A stretch of DNA of 64,000 bases, from the NCBI RefSeq assembly GCF_965137335.1, contig NZ_CBCRZD010000010.1; one strand, given 5' to 3'. Shown here in pieces: positions 33,884 through 41,975 of this stretch. The position numbers and the translations under genes are program-made. Positions within the stretch are counted from its first letter, which is position 1. The number at the start of each line of letters is the position of its first letter. The notes below the pieces were generated by a model. The model was not told the DNA's origin. It did no database searches and saw only the letters and a program-made list of their open reading frames with translations. This DNA is from Empedobacter stercoris (GTDB lineage Bacteria; Bacteroidota; Bacteroidia; Flavobacteriales; Weeksellaceae).

Positions 33884-35163
33884 AAAAGCTTTCGGCAGAA
33901 GAAATAAAAGCGTTTCAAAATCAAAAATTACAAGATCAAATTGCCTATTTAGCAAAGCATTCTAAGTTTTATCAAGATTTATTTGAACAAAATAAGATTG
34001 ATTGGAAAAGAATCAAATCAACGGAAGATCTAAAATTGATTCCCGTAACAACCAAAAATGATTTACATCAACGAAATTTTGACTTTTTGTGTGTTCCGTT
34101 ACCTGAAATTATAGATTATTCGACGACTTCCGGAACTTTAGGCGATCCTGTAACGTTTGGATTAACGAACCAAGATTTGGAACGATTGGCTGATAATGAA
34201 TTGAATTCCTTTCAACGAATTGGCGTTCAAAAAGGTGATGTTGTACAAATGATGACGACAATCGATCGTCGTTTTATGGCTGGATTGGCTTATTTTCTTG
34301 GTTTGCGAAAGTTAGGAGCAGGTGTTGTTCGTGTAGGAGCGGGGGTTCCTCAATTGCAATGGGATTCTATTCTAAAATATCAACCGAAATTTTTAGTAGC
34401 AGTTCCTTCTTTTTTGTTGAAAATGATTGATTATGCTGAAAAAAATAACATCGATTTCAATACATCTTCTGTAAAAGCAGTTTTGTGTATAGGCGAAGCT
34501 TTGCGAGATAGGGATTTGAAACCGTCTTTGTTAGCGCAAAAAATTACTTCGAAATGGGATATTCAGCTCTTTTCAACGTATGCTTCGACAGAAATGAGTA
34601 CCGCTTTTACGGAATGTGAAATAGGAGTAGGAGGTCATCATCAACCAGATTTGATTATTACAGAGATTTTAGATGAAGAAAATAATGAAGTTAAAAATGG
34701 TGAATTAGGTGAATTAACGATTACTACTTTGGGTGTTGAAGGAATGCCTTTGTTGCGTTTCAAAACGGGAGATTTAGTACGAAAACATTCCGAAAAATGT
34801 AAATGCGGAAGCCATACCTATCGATTAGGTCCAGTTGAAGGAAGAAAACAACACATGATAAAGTACAAGGGAACAACGTTGTATCCACCTGCTTTACAGG
34901 ATGTATTGTCGCATTTTGATGAAATAAAACTACATTTAATAGAAATTTATTCGAATGAGTTAGGAACAGATGAAATTTTGATTCGATTAGTTTCGATAGA
35001 TGAAACGGATGATTTTTTAGCCAAAATAAAAGATCATTTTAGAGCAAAAATGCGTGTAACTCCCTCGATTAAATTTGAAAATTTAGAAACTTTGCAAACA
35101 GTCATTTTTAAACCAGAAAGTCGAAAGCCAATCACATTTATTGATTATAGAGAAAACAGTTAA
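33850..35163 (+). CDS. Phenylacetate-CoA ligase-like adenylate-forming enzyme
   Basis: A 437-residue AMP-binding enzyme with the P-loop DYSTTSGTLGDPVTFGLT (about 90-107), STYASTEMSTAFTECE for the adenylate contact, and LLRFKTGDLVRKHSEKCKCGSHTYRLGPVEGR. A CxC pair lies in the hinge as in PaaK-type ligases. It likely activates 4-coumarate (or a related aryl acid) for loading on the carrier protein, the role of the ApeH ligase in aryl polyene loci. As the last gene of the run it completes the starter pathway begun by the first gene. A bidirectional terminator follows. Confidence 0.88.
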   Translation: MHTQNSQQKSIEKLSAEEIKAFQNQKLQDQIAYLAKHSKFYQDLFEQNKIDWKRIKSTEDLKLIPVTTKNDLHQRNFDFLCVPLPEIIDYSTTSGTLGDPVTFGLTNQDLERLADNELNSFQRIGVQKGDVVQMMTTIDRRFMAGLAYFLGLRKLGAGVVRVGAGVPQLQWDSILKYQPKFLVAVPSFLLKMIDYAEKNNIDFNTSSVKAVLCIGEALRDRDLKPSLLAQKITSKWDIQLFSTYASTEMSTAFTECEIGVGGHHQPDLIITEILDEENNEVKNGELGELTITTLGVEGMPLLRFKTGDLVRKHSEKCKCGSHTYRLGPVEGRKQHMIKYKGTTLYPPALQDVLSHFDEIKLHLIEIYSNELGTDEILIRLVSIDETDDFLAKIKDHFRAKMRVTPSIKFENLETLQTVIFKPESRKPITFIDYRENS

Positions 35164-35172
35164 TTCAAAAAA

Positions 35173-35196
35173 AAATCCACTCATTTGAGTGGATTT
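35173..35196. terminator. Bidirectional terminator at the end of the pigment operon
   Basis: AAATCCACTCA-TT-TGAGTGGATTT is a perfect 11-base-pair palindrome between the convergent ligase and M28 peptidase genes, with A-runs to the left. Confidence 0.85.
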
Positions 35197-35214
35197 AATA
35201 TGTTTAGGAAAATC

Positions 35215-36777
35215 TTATTTCATATAAGCATCAGAATTTCTTGCAGGGCTTTTAACCTCTGGCCATTCTTGTTGCTTTCCATCTCTACCAACAGGTAAAA
35301 CACGACGATCACGATTAACTAATTCATTTTCTTTATCCGCCATCATTGTTAATGTTGCCGCTAAAATTGCATTACTCTGTATTTCTTCGAACACAATTTT
35401 GTCATAAGTATCCTTGTTTGTGTGCCAAGTATATGTACCGTAACCCCAATTAAGTGAACTTAACATAAATCCTGGTACGCCTGCAGCAATAAATGAAGCA
35501 TGATCTGATCCACCTCCACTTGGAAAACCAGGGAAGTCTGTTTTAATTTCATTACGAACAAAAGAAGGTGTCGCAGCTAACCAACGTGTCATATATTCGT
35601 AAGATTTTTCGAAACCTGAACCATTGATGTTAACTACTCGCCCAGTCCCATTATCTAAGTTGAACACAGCTTGTGTATTTTTAACAATTTCCGGATGATC
35701 TTCTACGAAAGCACGAGAACCATTTAATCCTTGCTCCTCACTTCCCCATAAACAAATTAAAATGGTACGTTTGTTATTCGGATATAATTTTTTAATTGTG
35801 CGAATAGCTTCCATCATCGCGATTGTTCCTGTTCCGTTATCAGTCGCACCTTGTGCACCATCCCAAGAATCAAAGTGAGCCGATAAAATAATATATTCGT
35901 TTGGTTTTTCTTTACCTTTTATTTCTCCTACAATATTAAATGTTTTTGCAACTCCATTATGTTTAGATTGCGCATTAACAGTTAATTTTGGAGCAGTTCC
36001 ATTTTCAGCTAAACGATATAGCATTCCATAATCTTCATTCGAAATGTCTAACATTGGAATCGTTTTCGTTTTTGCACCAAAAATTCTGTTTGCACCCATA
36101 ATTCCAGTCCAATATGAAATGGCAACTGCAGCAGCTCCATTTTTCTCCAAAACTTCTGGAAGTGTATTGTTGTTAAAACCTGTTACTTTAATAGAATTAC
36201 TCCAAGCTTCAGCTTCAGCTTTTCTATTTTCAGTTACTTTTTTGTATAATGCTTCAGACCCAAATTCTTTGTATTGATAGTCAGAACGTCCATACGATTG
36301 GTTTTGAGACATTAAAACAATTTTACCTTTTACACTTGGTAACCAAGCGTCAAATTCCGCTTTCGTTTTGAAAACTGGCATCGCAATAACTTCAGCAGTT
36401 ACAGCTTTTTTAGTTGCTGGTGACCATGCTAATTGAGTTGCTTCGATTGATTTAGCTCTCGGATAAGTCATATCAACGTGAGTTAAACCACGTTCCCAAG
36501 CTTTCCATGTTCCGTAATCTTCGCGACGAGCTTCAACTCCCCATGATTTTAAGGTTTTAATTGCCCAATCTCCGGCTTGATCCATTTGTGGTGTTCCAAC
36601 TAATCGAGGTCCAATTCCGTCTAATAATTCGTGCGAAATTTTTTTCAATTGCGAATTATTTTGGATTTCTGTTACAAAGCTTTGTACTGTTGGATCCAAT
36701 TTTTCTTGCGCTTGCGCATGTACTGCAACAGAAGATAAAACTAATGCAGAGTAAGTTAATGTGTTAATCAATTTCAT
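35215..36777 (-). CDS. Secreted M28-family zinc aminopeptidase
   Basis: 520 residues with signal peptide MKLINTLTYSALVLSSVAVHAQ. An inserted PA-type domain is suggested around 130-260 (VKGKIVLMSQ). The M28 catalytic domain shows SAHFDSWDGAQGATDNGTG (two zinc ligands, about 299 and 311), CLWGSEEQGLNGS (catalytic glutamates), NLDNGTGR and a late WHTNKDTYDK. It removes N-terminal residues from peptides in the periplasm or outside the cell. It is transcribed alone. Related to the PasP/carboxypeptidase-Q group by layout. Confidence 0.92.
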   Translation of the reverse strand: MKLINTLTYSALVLSSVAVHAQAQEKLDPTVQSFVTEIQNNSQLKKISHELLDGIGPRLVGTPQMDQAGDWAIKTLKSWGVEARREDYGTWKAWERGLTHVDMTYPRAKSIEATQLAWSPATKKAVTAEVIAMPVFKTKAEFDAWLPSVKGKIVLMSQNQSYGRSDYQYKEFGSEALYKKVTENRKAEAEAWSNSIKVTGFNNNTLPEVLEKNGAAAVAISYWTGIMGANRIFGAKTKTIPMLDISNEDYGMLYRLAENGTAPKLTVNAQSKHNGVAKTFNIVGEIKGKEKPNEYIILSAHFDSWDGAQGATDNGTGTIAMMEAIRTIKKLYPNNKRTILICLWGSEEQGLNGSRAFVEDHPEIVKNTQAVFNLDNGTGRVVNINGSGFEKSYEYMTRWLAATPSFVRNEIKTDFPGFPSGGGSDHASFIAAGVPGFMLSSLNWGYGTYTWHTNKDTYDKIVFEEIQSNAILAATLTMMADKENELVNRDRRVLPVGRDGKQQEWPEVKSPARNSDAYMK

Positions 36778-36927
36778 AAAAATCTGATTTCGTGTGATAA
36801 ATTTTACAAATTAGGTCTAAAATATAATATTTTGTTAAATAAAAAAAGACTTCAGAAGATGTCTTTACTTTATTTATGTTTTTTTGAAAATATAATATTG
36901 TTTTTTTATTAATTTATCATTCCGAAA

Positions 36928-36960
36928 AAAAATCCCCAACTTCGAAAAATTGAGGATTGA
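36928..36960 (-). terminator. Terminator after the small heat-shock gene
   Basis: On the minus strand AATCCTCAA pairs with TTGGGGATT (one G-T pair) around TTTTTCGAAG, followed by eight T, 30-60 bases past the stop at 36990. Confidence 0.75.
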
Positions 36961-36989
36961 TGAATTAACTAACTAAAATTAAATTTATA

Positions 36990-37415
36990 CTATGAAATTT
37001 GTATACTACGTTTTTCTTTTGGCAATGCTTCTTCTTTTTTAGGTAAAATTAATTTTAAAATTCCGTTCACATAAGAAGCTTCAATTTTATCTTCATTAAC
37101 CGTTTCTGGTAAAGTAAATGCTCTTTTAAAGTTAGTGAAATTAAATTCTCTTCTCGTAAATTTTTCTTCTTTTACATCTTTTGTTTGATTGATTTCTGAG
37201 GAAATAGTCAAAACATTTTCATCTACCTCAATTGCAAAATCTTCTTTTGTAAGACCTGGCGCAGCTAATAAAATCTCAAAACTATCTTCGTTTTCTTTGA
37301 TGTTGACTGCCGGAAATTGATTGTTCGAATTTACGTATGTTTCAAATTTTGGAAGCATCGCATTATCAAATCCAAAAGGGAAATAATTTGTTCTGTTTTT
37401 TCTAACTGTATTCAT
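36990..37415 (-). CDS. Hsp20/alpha-crystallin small heat-shock protein
   Basis: 141 residues from the ATG at 37415, placing the NYFPFGFD segment close to the N-terminus as in other flavobacterial Hsp20. An in-frame ATG at 37451 would add 12 residues and has a slightly better purine stretch upstream. The alpha-crystallin domain (about 35-130) has FEILLAAPGLTKEDFAIEVDENVLTI and ends with the consensus YVNGILKLILPKKE. It is an ATP-independent holdase for unfolding proteins. It is monocistronic; I see no clear heat-shock operator. Confidence 0.92.
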   Translation of the reverse strand: MNTVRKNRTNYFPFGFDNAMLPKFETYVNSNNQFPAVNIKENEDSFEILLAAPGLTKEDFAIEVDENVLTISSEINQTKDVKEEKFTRREFNFTNFKRAFTLPETVNEDKIEASYVNGILKLILPKKEEALPKEKRSIQIS

Positions 37416-37557
37416 GTTTTGTATGTTTAAATTTTTGATTTCATTATTCATGCTAAATACTTTTCAAATTATATGCAAAATGATTTAATAAGACAAAATG
37501 ACTTGTTTCTGAAAAACATCACTGTCAAAAAGTCTGTAAATTAAATTTAGTGCATAA

Positions 37558-37590
37558 AAAATCCTGAAAAATTGACTTTTCAGGATTTGA
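37558..37590 (-). terminator. Terminator after the S1/P1 nuclease gene
   Basis: AAATCCTGAAAA and TTTTCAGGATTT form a 12-base-pair stem around a short loop, followed on the minus strand by TTTTTA. It lies 31 bases beyond the stop at 37621. Confidence 0.85.
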
Positions 37591-37620
37591 ATTTATTTTA
37601 GAATAATCTAAAAATATATT

Positions 37621-38412
37621 TTATTTAAAAATATCATCCAAAACTTTTGCTAAACGAATTCCACCTTTTAATAATTGATCTTCTATGATAAATTTGTTAT
37701 CAAAATGGTAACGGTATCCTAATTTATCGTCCATTTTTACACCTGCGTAAATATTGTTTGCAAGAATGTAAGAACCATAAATCCAGTCTGCAAAAGTGCC
37801 TTCTTTCATTTGAATTTGACGCTCTTTTGAAGCAATATCTAACAAATTTGAATATTCTGTGTACGAATAGTTTTCGTAATCAACTAATTTAGAATCCCAA
37901 ACCGTGTGGATATTTACTTTATCACGGAACCATTCTACTTTGATTCGATTTCCTCCCAAATCATCTGGACGCCCCACATGAAGTGGTTGATGCGCATCCC
38001 CAAGAATGTGAATTAAAAAGTATAAATTATGTTGTTTTTCCTCAATAGTAAGATTTTGATTGTTTTTTAATTCGTTGATTAAAAACAACCCTTTTTTGTA
38101 CATATTTTCATCCGACGTTTGCTCTAAAGCAACATCAAATTGTTGACGATTTAAATTTCCAGGAATGTTAACATAGTGATAAGAATCTGCATGTTTCCAA
38201 GTAGTATCAGATTTAATAAAATCTGGCCAGTTCGCCCAATATGCTAACTTTTGAGGGCCAATAATTTTAGTGATTTCTTTACGAGTTTTCTTGCTAATAT
38301 GTTGTTCTGCAATTTGAGAAACTACTCGGTGACCTGTTAATCCCCAAGCTAAAGCACTTTCTGAAGCTAAAAAAGCACCTAAAAGCATTACGCTTCCTAT
38401 TATTTTTTTCAT
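37621..38412 (-). CDS. Secreted S1/P1-type zinc nuclease
   Basis: 263 residues from the ATG at 38412. An earlier in-frame ATG (38433) lies inside the -7 box and would put odd residues ahead of the signal peptide MKKIIGSVMLLGAFLASESALA. Cleavage after ALA would leave tryptophan as the mature N-terminus (WGLTGHRVV), the residue whose amino group binds zinc in this family. Further ligands appear in ANWPDFIKS, WKHADSYHYVNIP, HILGDAHQPLHVGRPDDLGGNRIKV and NIHTVWDSKL. It degrades single-stranded DNA/RNA outside the cytoplasm, probably for phosphate or nucleoside supply. Confidence 0.93.
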   Translation of the reverse strand: MKKIIGSVMLLGAFLASESALAWGLTGHRVVSQIAEQHISKKTRKEITKIIGPQKLAYWANWPDFIKSDTTWKHADSYHYVNIPGNLNRQQFDVALEQTSDENMYKKGLFLINELKNNQNLTIEEKQHNLYFLIHILGDAHQPLHVGRPDDLGGNRIKVEWFRDKVNIHTVWDSKLVDYENYSYTEYSNLLDIASKERQIQMKEGTFADWIYGSYILANNIYAGVKMDDKLGYRYHFDNKFIIEDQLLKGGIRLAKVLDDIFK

Positions 38413-38430
38413 TGTGTGATCGAATTTCTG

Positions 38431-38438
38431 CAAAGATA
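38431..38438 (-). promoter_or_regulatory. -7 box of the S1/P1 nuclease gene
   Basis: Minus-strand TATCTTTG matches TAnnTTTG, 18 bases before the ATG at 38412. It overlaps the alternative start at 38433, which supports the shorter protein. The -33 element is not clear. Confidence 0.5.
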
Positions 38439-38646
38439 AGGAAAGTTAAGCAAGTTGAAATGTGATTTTTAATTGCAAATGAAGTGATAGAGGTTTTACT
38501 GAATAGAATAAAAACATTTAAATTTTTATTCAAAAAAAAATCAATTAGAAAAGAATGTAAAAAAACTTAAAAAAAATATTTTTATATCAATCCTTGATAA
38601 ATAGACCGATTGTTGTGGTTTATATATATAATACTAAAAATAATTC

Positions 38647-38669
38647 AGTACTTTGTTTTGCATAATACT
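38647..38669. promoter_or_regulatory. Candidate PadR operator overlapping the -33 box
   Basis: AGTACT (38647-38652) and AATACT (38664-38669) form an imperfect inverted repeat around TTGTTTTGCAT. A further TAATACTAAAA copy lies just upstream near 38629. The repeat covers the TTTTG of the promoter, as expected if the PadR product represses its own operon. Assignment to PadR rests on position and on resemblance to sites I recall before similar padR genes. Confidence 0.5.
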
Positions 38670-38689
38670 AAAACTTTTATATATATTTG
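38656..38689 (+). promoter_or_regulatory. Promoter of the padR-pspC operon
   Basis: TTTTG (38656-38660) and TATATTTG (38682-38689) are spaced by 21 bases, a good match to the Bacteroidota consensus. Transcription would begin near 38696, 21 bases before the PadR start at 38717. Confidence 0.7.
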
Positions 38690-38716
38690 TATAACAAAAT
38701 AAAACAAGCCGTTCTT

Positions 38717-39058
38717 ATGAATATAGAGAAAACAAAAGTTCAGATGCGAAAAGGTGTACTGGAATATTGTATTCTCAGCATTATTAAAAAAGGTGATGCT
38801 TATGCATCTGATATCATAGACGAATTGAAAAAAGCAGAGATGATTGTTGTTGAAGGAACATTATATCCGCTTTTAACAAGATTAAAAAATGATGACCTTT
38901 TACAATATCGTTGGGAAGAATCAACCTCAGGACCACCTCGCAAATATTATGCACTTACAGAGTTAGGTGAAGAATTTTTAAAAGAATTAGCTGCTACTTG
39001 GGATCAGTTAATCGAAGCCGTGAATAAAGTAACCACAGAAACGCACAAAAATGGATAA
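38717..39058 (+). CDS. PadR-family transcriptional regulator
   Basis: 113 residues from the ATG at 38717. The ATG 30 bases upstream lies within the promoter box and is rejected. It is a short single-domain winged helix: MRKGVLEYCILSIIKKGDAYASDIIDEL (helices 1-3), VVEGTLYPLLTRLKNDDLL and the wing STSGPPRKYYALTELG, followed by a dimerisation helix. PadR proteins are repressors released by small ligands or stress. Its stop overlaps the PspC gene by 8 bases, and the operator-like repeat upstream suggests autoregulation of both. Confidence 0.93.
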   Translation: MNIEKTKVQMRKGVLEYCILSIIKKGDAYASDIIDELKKAEMIVVEGTLYPLLTRLKNDDLLQYRWEESTSGPPRKYYALTELGEEFLKELAATWDQLIEAVNKVTTETHKNG

Positions 39059-40841
39059 GACAGTATCAATAAGTATAGGAGGATTTTCTTTCGTGTTAGA
39101 CGAAATCGCCTATAATAAATTAAAAACCTATTTACAGGATGTAAAAACTTCGTTGAGAGGAACAGAAGGTATTGAAGATATTATTGAAGATGTAGAAATC
39201 CGTATTGCTGAATTGTTTCGCGAACGATTAAAATTTAGAGAAGTCGTGAACGAGGATGATATTAATTTTGTGATTGCAACGATGGGGCATCCAGATCAAT
39301 ATAAAGTAGAGGATGAAGATGGTGAAACGACGTCATCAACAAATTCTTCTTACACTTCATCATCAAATAACCAATCGTATGGAGGACAACAAACAGGAGC
39401 AAAACGTTTGTACCGTGACCCAGATGATACAATTGTAACAGGATTATCTGCTGGTTTGGCACATTATATGGGCGTAGATCCTTGGTTTGTGCGAGCTATT
39501 TGGTTAGTTCTACTTGTATTAGGCGTAGCAACTCTTGGTGTTTCGTTTTGGTTGGTTGTTTTTTGTTATTTTATCTTATTAATTTTTGTACCGAAAGCAA
39601 AAACGACATCAGAAAAGTTGCAGATGTACGGTCAACCAGCAAACATCGATACCTTAAAAAAAAACGTAGAACAAGCCAGTGAAACGGTTGTTAGCGGAGG
39701 TAAAGAATTAAGTAATAAATTAGGTGGAGTGTTTGGTGTTTTTGGTCGACTATTACTTTGGTTTATTGGATTTATTGTACTGAGTTCGGGAATTGGATTC
39801 ATCATAGGTGGATTTGCCTTGTTTTTCACGACGTGGACAGAAATGCCTACTGAATTATTCGGCTATCTTGTAGAAGAGGAATGGATGAGTATGATTGCCA
39901 AAGTATTTGGAGGAATATTGATGGTAATTCCAGGTGTTTTATTGACAATTTTAGGCGTAAAATGTTTTTGGAATCGTGTAACAGTGAGCAAAGCCGTTAT
40001 TTTTGGATCAATCGCTCTTTGGTTCGTTGCCTTATTTGCTATCATCGGAATTTCGATAAGTACCGCAAGTAAATTCAGAAATTCTGTTGAAATGACTGAA
40101 GATAAAGTACTAAATATTCCTTCAGATACGCTTCAAATAGAATTTATGAATAGAGAAGAAGGGAATTATAGATACAGTGGTTTCAATGATTTAGAGCAAT
40201 TAATTGATGAAGAAGGTAATTTAGTTATTCCAATTTACAAAACTTTTGACATCGAAGAGAGCAGTGACAATAATGTACATTTAGAAATTCGCTATTCATC
40301 GAAAGGAGGAAGTAAAGAGGAAGCAAAACGTAATTTAGAATCAATTAAATACAATTATCAATTAGAAGGAAACAAATTGAATTTAGATAAATTTGTTAAA
40401 ATTCCAAAAAATGGTAAATTCAGAGAACAAACAGTTGATATTAAAATTCATGTACCGAAAAATAAAGTATTATTTGTTAGAAAATCAAATTCGGTAAATA
40501 TCAAATATGGACAATACGATACCGATTATATTAGAGATGTTAATAATAATTATTTTGCATTTAATGGAAAAAAAATCGTATGTTTGAATTGTCAAAAGGA
40601 TACAGATTCTGAAGATGATAACTTCGAAGGAGATGTAAACATACATGTAAATGACGGAAACGATTCGGCGAGAGTTAGAATCGATAAAAATGGTATTCGT
40701 GTTGAAAGTAATGAAGGATCTGTAGGATTAAATTTACCAGAAACAGAAAACAAAAAAGAAAAATCAAACCAAGAAATAAACTACAAAGATGATACAGATT
40801 CTATTAACATTAACTACAGAAATCATTCAAATAATCGTTGA
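39051..40841 (+). CDS. PspC-domain membrane protein
   Basis: 596 residues. The N-terminal region (1-75; VSISIGGFSFVLDEIAYNKLKTYL) is the helical domain common before PspC in Bacteroidota. The PspC domain follows at about 120-185 (LYRDPDDTIVTGLSAGLAHYMGVDP.FVR). Further membrane segments lie near 230-255, 285-305 and 320-345. A large C-terminal domain (about 350-550) looks beta-rich, ending in an acidic, asparagine-rich tail. PspC-type proteins sense or counter envelope stress together with a PadR regulator, which is encoded just upstream with overlap. Confidence 0.88.
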   Translation: MDKTVSISIGGFSFVLDEIAYNKLKTYLQDVKTSLRGTEGIEDIIEDVEIRIAELFRERLKFREVVNEDDINFVIATMGHPDQYKVEDEDGETTSSTNSSYTSSSNNQSYGGQQTGAKRLYRDPDDTIVTGLSAGLAHYMGVDPWFVRAIWLVLLVLGVATLGVSFWLVVFCYFILLIFVPKAKTTSEKLQMYGQPANIDTLKKNVEQASETVVSGGKELSNKLGGVFGVFGRLLLWFIGFIVLSSGIGFIIGGFALFFTTWTEMPTELFGYLVEEEWMSMIAKVFGGILMVIPGVLLTILGVKCFWNRVTVSKAVIFGSIALWFVALFAIIGISISTASKFRNSVEMTEDKVLNIPSDTLQIEFMNREEGNYRYSGFNDLEQLIDEEGNLVIPIYKTFDIEESSDNNVHLEIRYSSKGGSKEEAKRNLESIKYNYQLEGNKLNLDKFVKIPKNGKFREQTVDIKIHVPKNKVLFVRKSNSVNIKYGQYDTDYIRDVNNNYFAFNGKKIVCLNCQKDTDSEDDNFEGDVNIHVNDGNDSARVRIDKNGIRVESNEGSVGLNLPETENKKEKSNQEINYKDDTDSININYRNHSNNR

Positions 40842-40885
40842 TTTCTTTGCATAGACCCAAGAAGAAGTTTAATTTATATTATACA

Positions 40886-40918
40886 AAAAAGAGACATTTC
40901 AAACGAAATGTCTCTTTT
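40886..40918. terminator. Terminator of the padR-pspC operon
   Basis: AAAAAGAGACATTTC-AAAC-GAAATGTCTCTTTTT is a perfect 15-base-pair hairpin ending in a T-run, 45 bases past the PspC stop. Confidence 0.9.
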
Positions 40919-40957
40919 TATTTTCGTTACATTTACAAATATCCGTTTTGAGTTTTG

Positions 40958-40965
40958 TATGTTTG
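40958..40965 (+). promoter_or_regulatory. -7 box before the acyltransferase gene
   Basis: TATGTTTG matches TAnnTTTG, 23 bases before the ATG at 40989 and just after the previous operon's terminator. A -33 TTG at the usual distance is not evident. Confidence 0.45.
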
Positions 40966-40988
40966 TATAGGTTTAATGTACCATATTT

Positions 40989-41549
40989 ATGAAAAAAAAT
41001 TTAGGTAAATTATTGTATACGTTAGGAGGTTGGAAATTAGACAATCATCTGGATTTATCAAAGGTAGATAAATGCGTTTTGGTTTGTGCGCCACATACTT
41101 CTAATTGGGATTTTTACTATACGATTTTAGCTTTTTGGCAAATGGGAATTCCAATGAAAATGTTTATCAAAGATGCTTGGACAAAGCCTTGGTATGGTTA
41201 TTTTATCAAACAAATGGGAGGAATCGGAATCGATCGTTCACAACGACATAATATGGTTGATTTTGCATCAGATATTTTAAAAAAAGCAGATAAATTATAC
41301 TTAATCAATACGCCAGAAGGAACGCGTTCACGTGCAGAAAAGTGGAAAAATGGTTTCTTTTATATTGCGCAGAAAGCTGATGTTCCGATTGTTTTAGCAT
41401 ATTGTGACTTTAAGAAAAAGCGAGCTGGAATTTCAAAAATTGTAGAAACAGAAAATAAATCTTTGAATGATGTGATGGATGAAATTCAAGATTTTTACAA
41501 AGATGTAACAGCAAAACATCCCGAACTTTATAATCCAAAAATACATTAG
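40989..41549 (+). CDS. 1-acylglycerol-3-phosphate acyltransferase-like protein
   Basis: 186 residues, short for a PlsC protein. The HxxxxD motif is in CAPHTSNWDFYY and the second block in NTPEGTRSRAEKWKNGFFYIA. An aspartate-rich IGIDRSQ fits the acyl-acceptor site. No clear membrane helix is present. It probably transfers an acyl chain to a lysophospholipid or similar acceptor. The menI-like gene starts directly after its stop, so it is the first gene of an operon with menaquinone genes. Confidence 0.88.
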   Translation: MKKNLGKLLYTLGGWKLDNHLDLSKVDKCVLVCAPHTSNWDFYYTILAFWQMGIPMKMFIKDAWTKPWYGYFIKQMGGIGIDRSQRHNMVDFASDILKKADKLYLINTPEGTRSRAEKWKNGFFYIAQKADVPIVLAYCDFKKKRAGISKIVETENKSLNDVMDEIQDFYKDVTAKHPELYNPKIH

Positions 41550-41975
41550 ATGATGAATGAACAAGATAGTTTAAGAAAATTTCAAGCTATGTCAAAAAAC
41601 ACATTACTTGAAACATTAGATATTGAATTTACAGCAGTTGGAGAAGATTTTTTAGCTGGAAAAATGCCTGTTACACCGAAAGTTCATCAACCTTTTGGAT
41701 TATTGCATGGTGGCGCATCAATTGTTTTAGCTGAAACTTTAGGAAGTACCTTATCCAATATAATTTTAGCATCTGATGATTACGTTGCTGTAGGGCAACA
41801 TGTTGATGCAAATCATCTTCGACCAAAGAAAGAGGGGACAATTTTTGGACATGCAACAGTCGTAAAAAGAGGTCGTACATCTCATTTGATTAAGATTGAA
41901 ATCAAAGATGAAAACGATAAATTAATTTGTTATACTCATTTAACTAACGCCATTATTTCTAAAAAACATGTTTAA
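41550..41975 (+). CDS. menI: Hot-dog thioesterase, probable DHNA-CoA hydrolase
   Basis: 141 residues of the PaaI/YdiI type: LETLDIEFTAVGEDFLAGKMPVTPKVHQPFGLLHGGASIVLAETLGS. The HQPFGLLHGGASVVLAE block is close to E. coli YdiI (MenI), which hydrolyses 1,4-dihydroxy-2-naphthoyl-CoA in menaquinone synthesis. It overlaps menF by 8 bases, which supports that assignment. Other PaaI-like thioesterases share the fold, so the substrate is inferred from context. Confidence 0.8.
   Translation: MMNEQDSLRKFQAMSKNTLLETLDIEFTAVGEDFLAGKMPVTPKVHQPFGLLHGGASIVLAETLGSTLSNIILASDDYVAVGQHVDANHLRPKKEGTIFGHATVVKRGRTSHLIKIEIKDENDKLICYTHLTNAIISKKHV

Larger units (their letters stand above)
6072..35163. other. Flexirubin-type (aryl polyene plus dialkylresorcinol) pigment biosynthesis locus
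   Basis: About 29 kb holding a divergent flavoenzyme and a plus-strand run of about 29 genes with most junctions overlapping or under 10 bases. The largest gaps in the run are about 50-56 bases (near 12012, 24927). Diagnostic members are a tyrosine ammonia-lyase, DarA and DarB, ketosynthases with a Cys-less partner, two acyl carrier proteins, hot-dog dehydratases, a ketoreductase, an MMPL-acyltransferase fusion, LolA and an adenylate-forming ligase. This set is known for flexirubins in flavobacteria. A terminator closes the run at 35173-35196. I see no obvious methyltransferase, although ring methylation is common in flexirubins. Confidence 0.88.

Noticed and set aside
38687..38716. Upstream ATG as start of the PadR gene
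   Set aside because: It overlaps the TATATTTG promoter box (38682-38689) and adds residues not found in PadR proteins. The ATG at 38717 gives the normal N-terminus.
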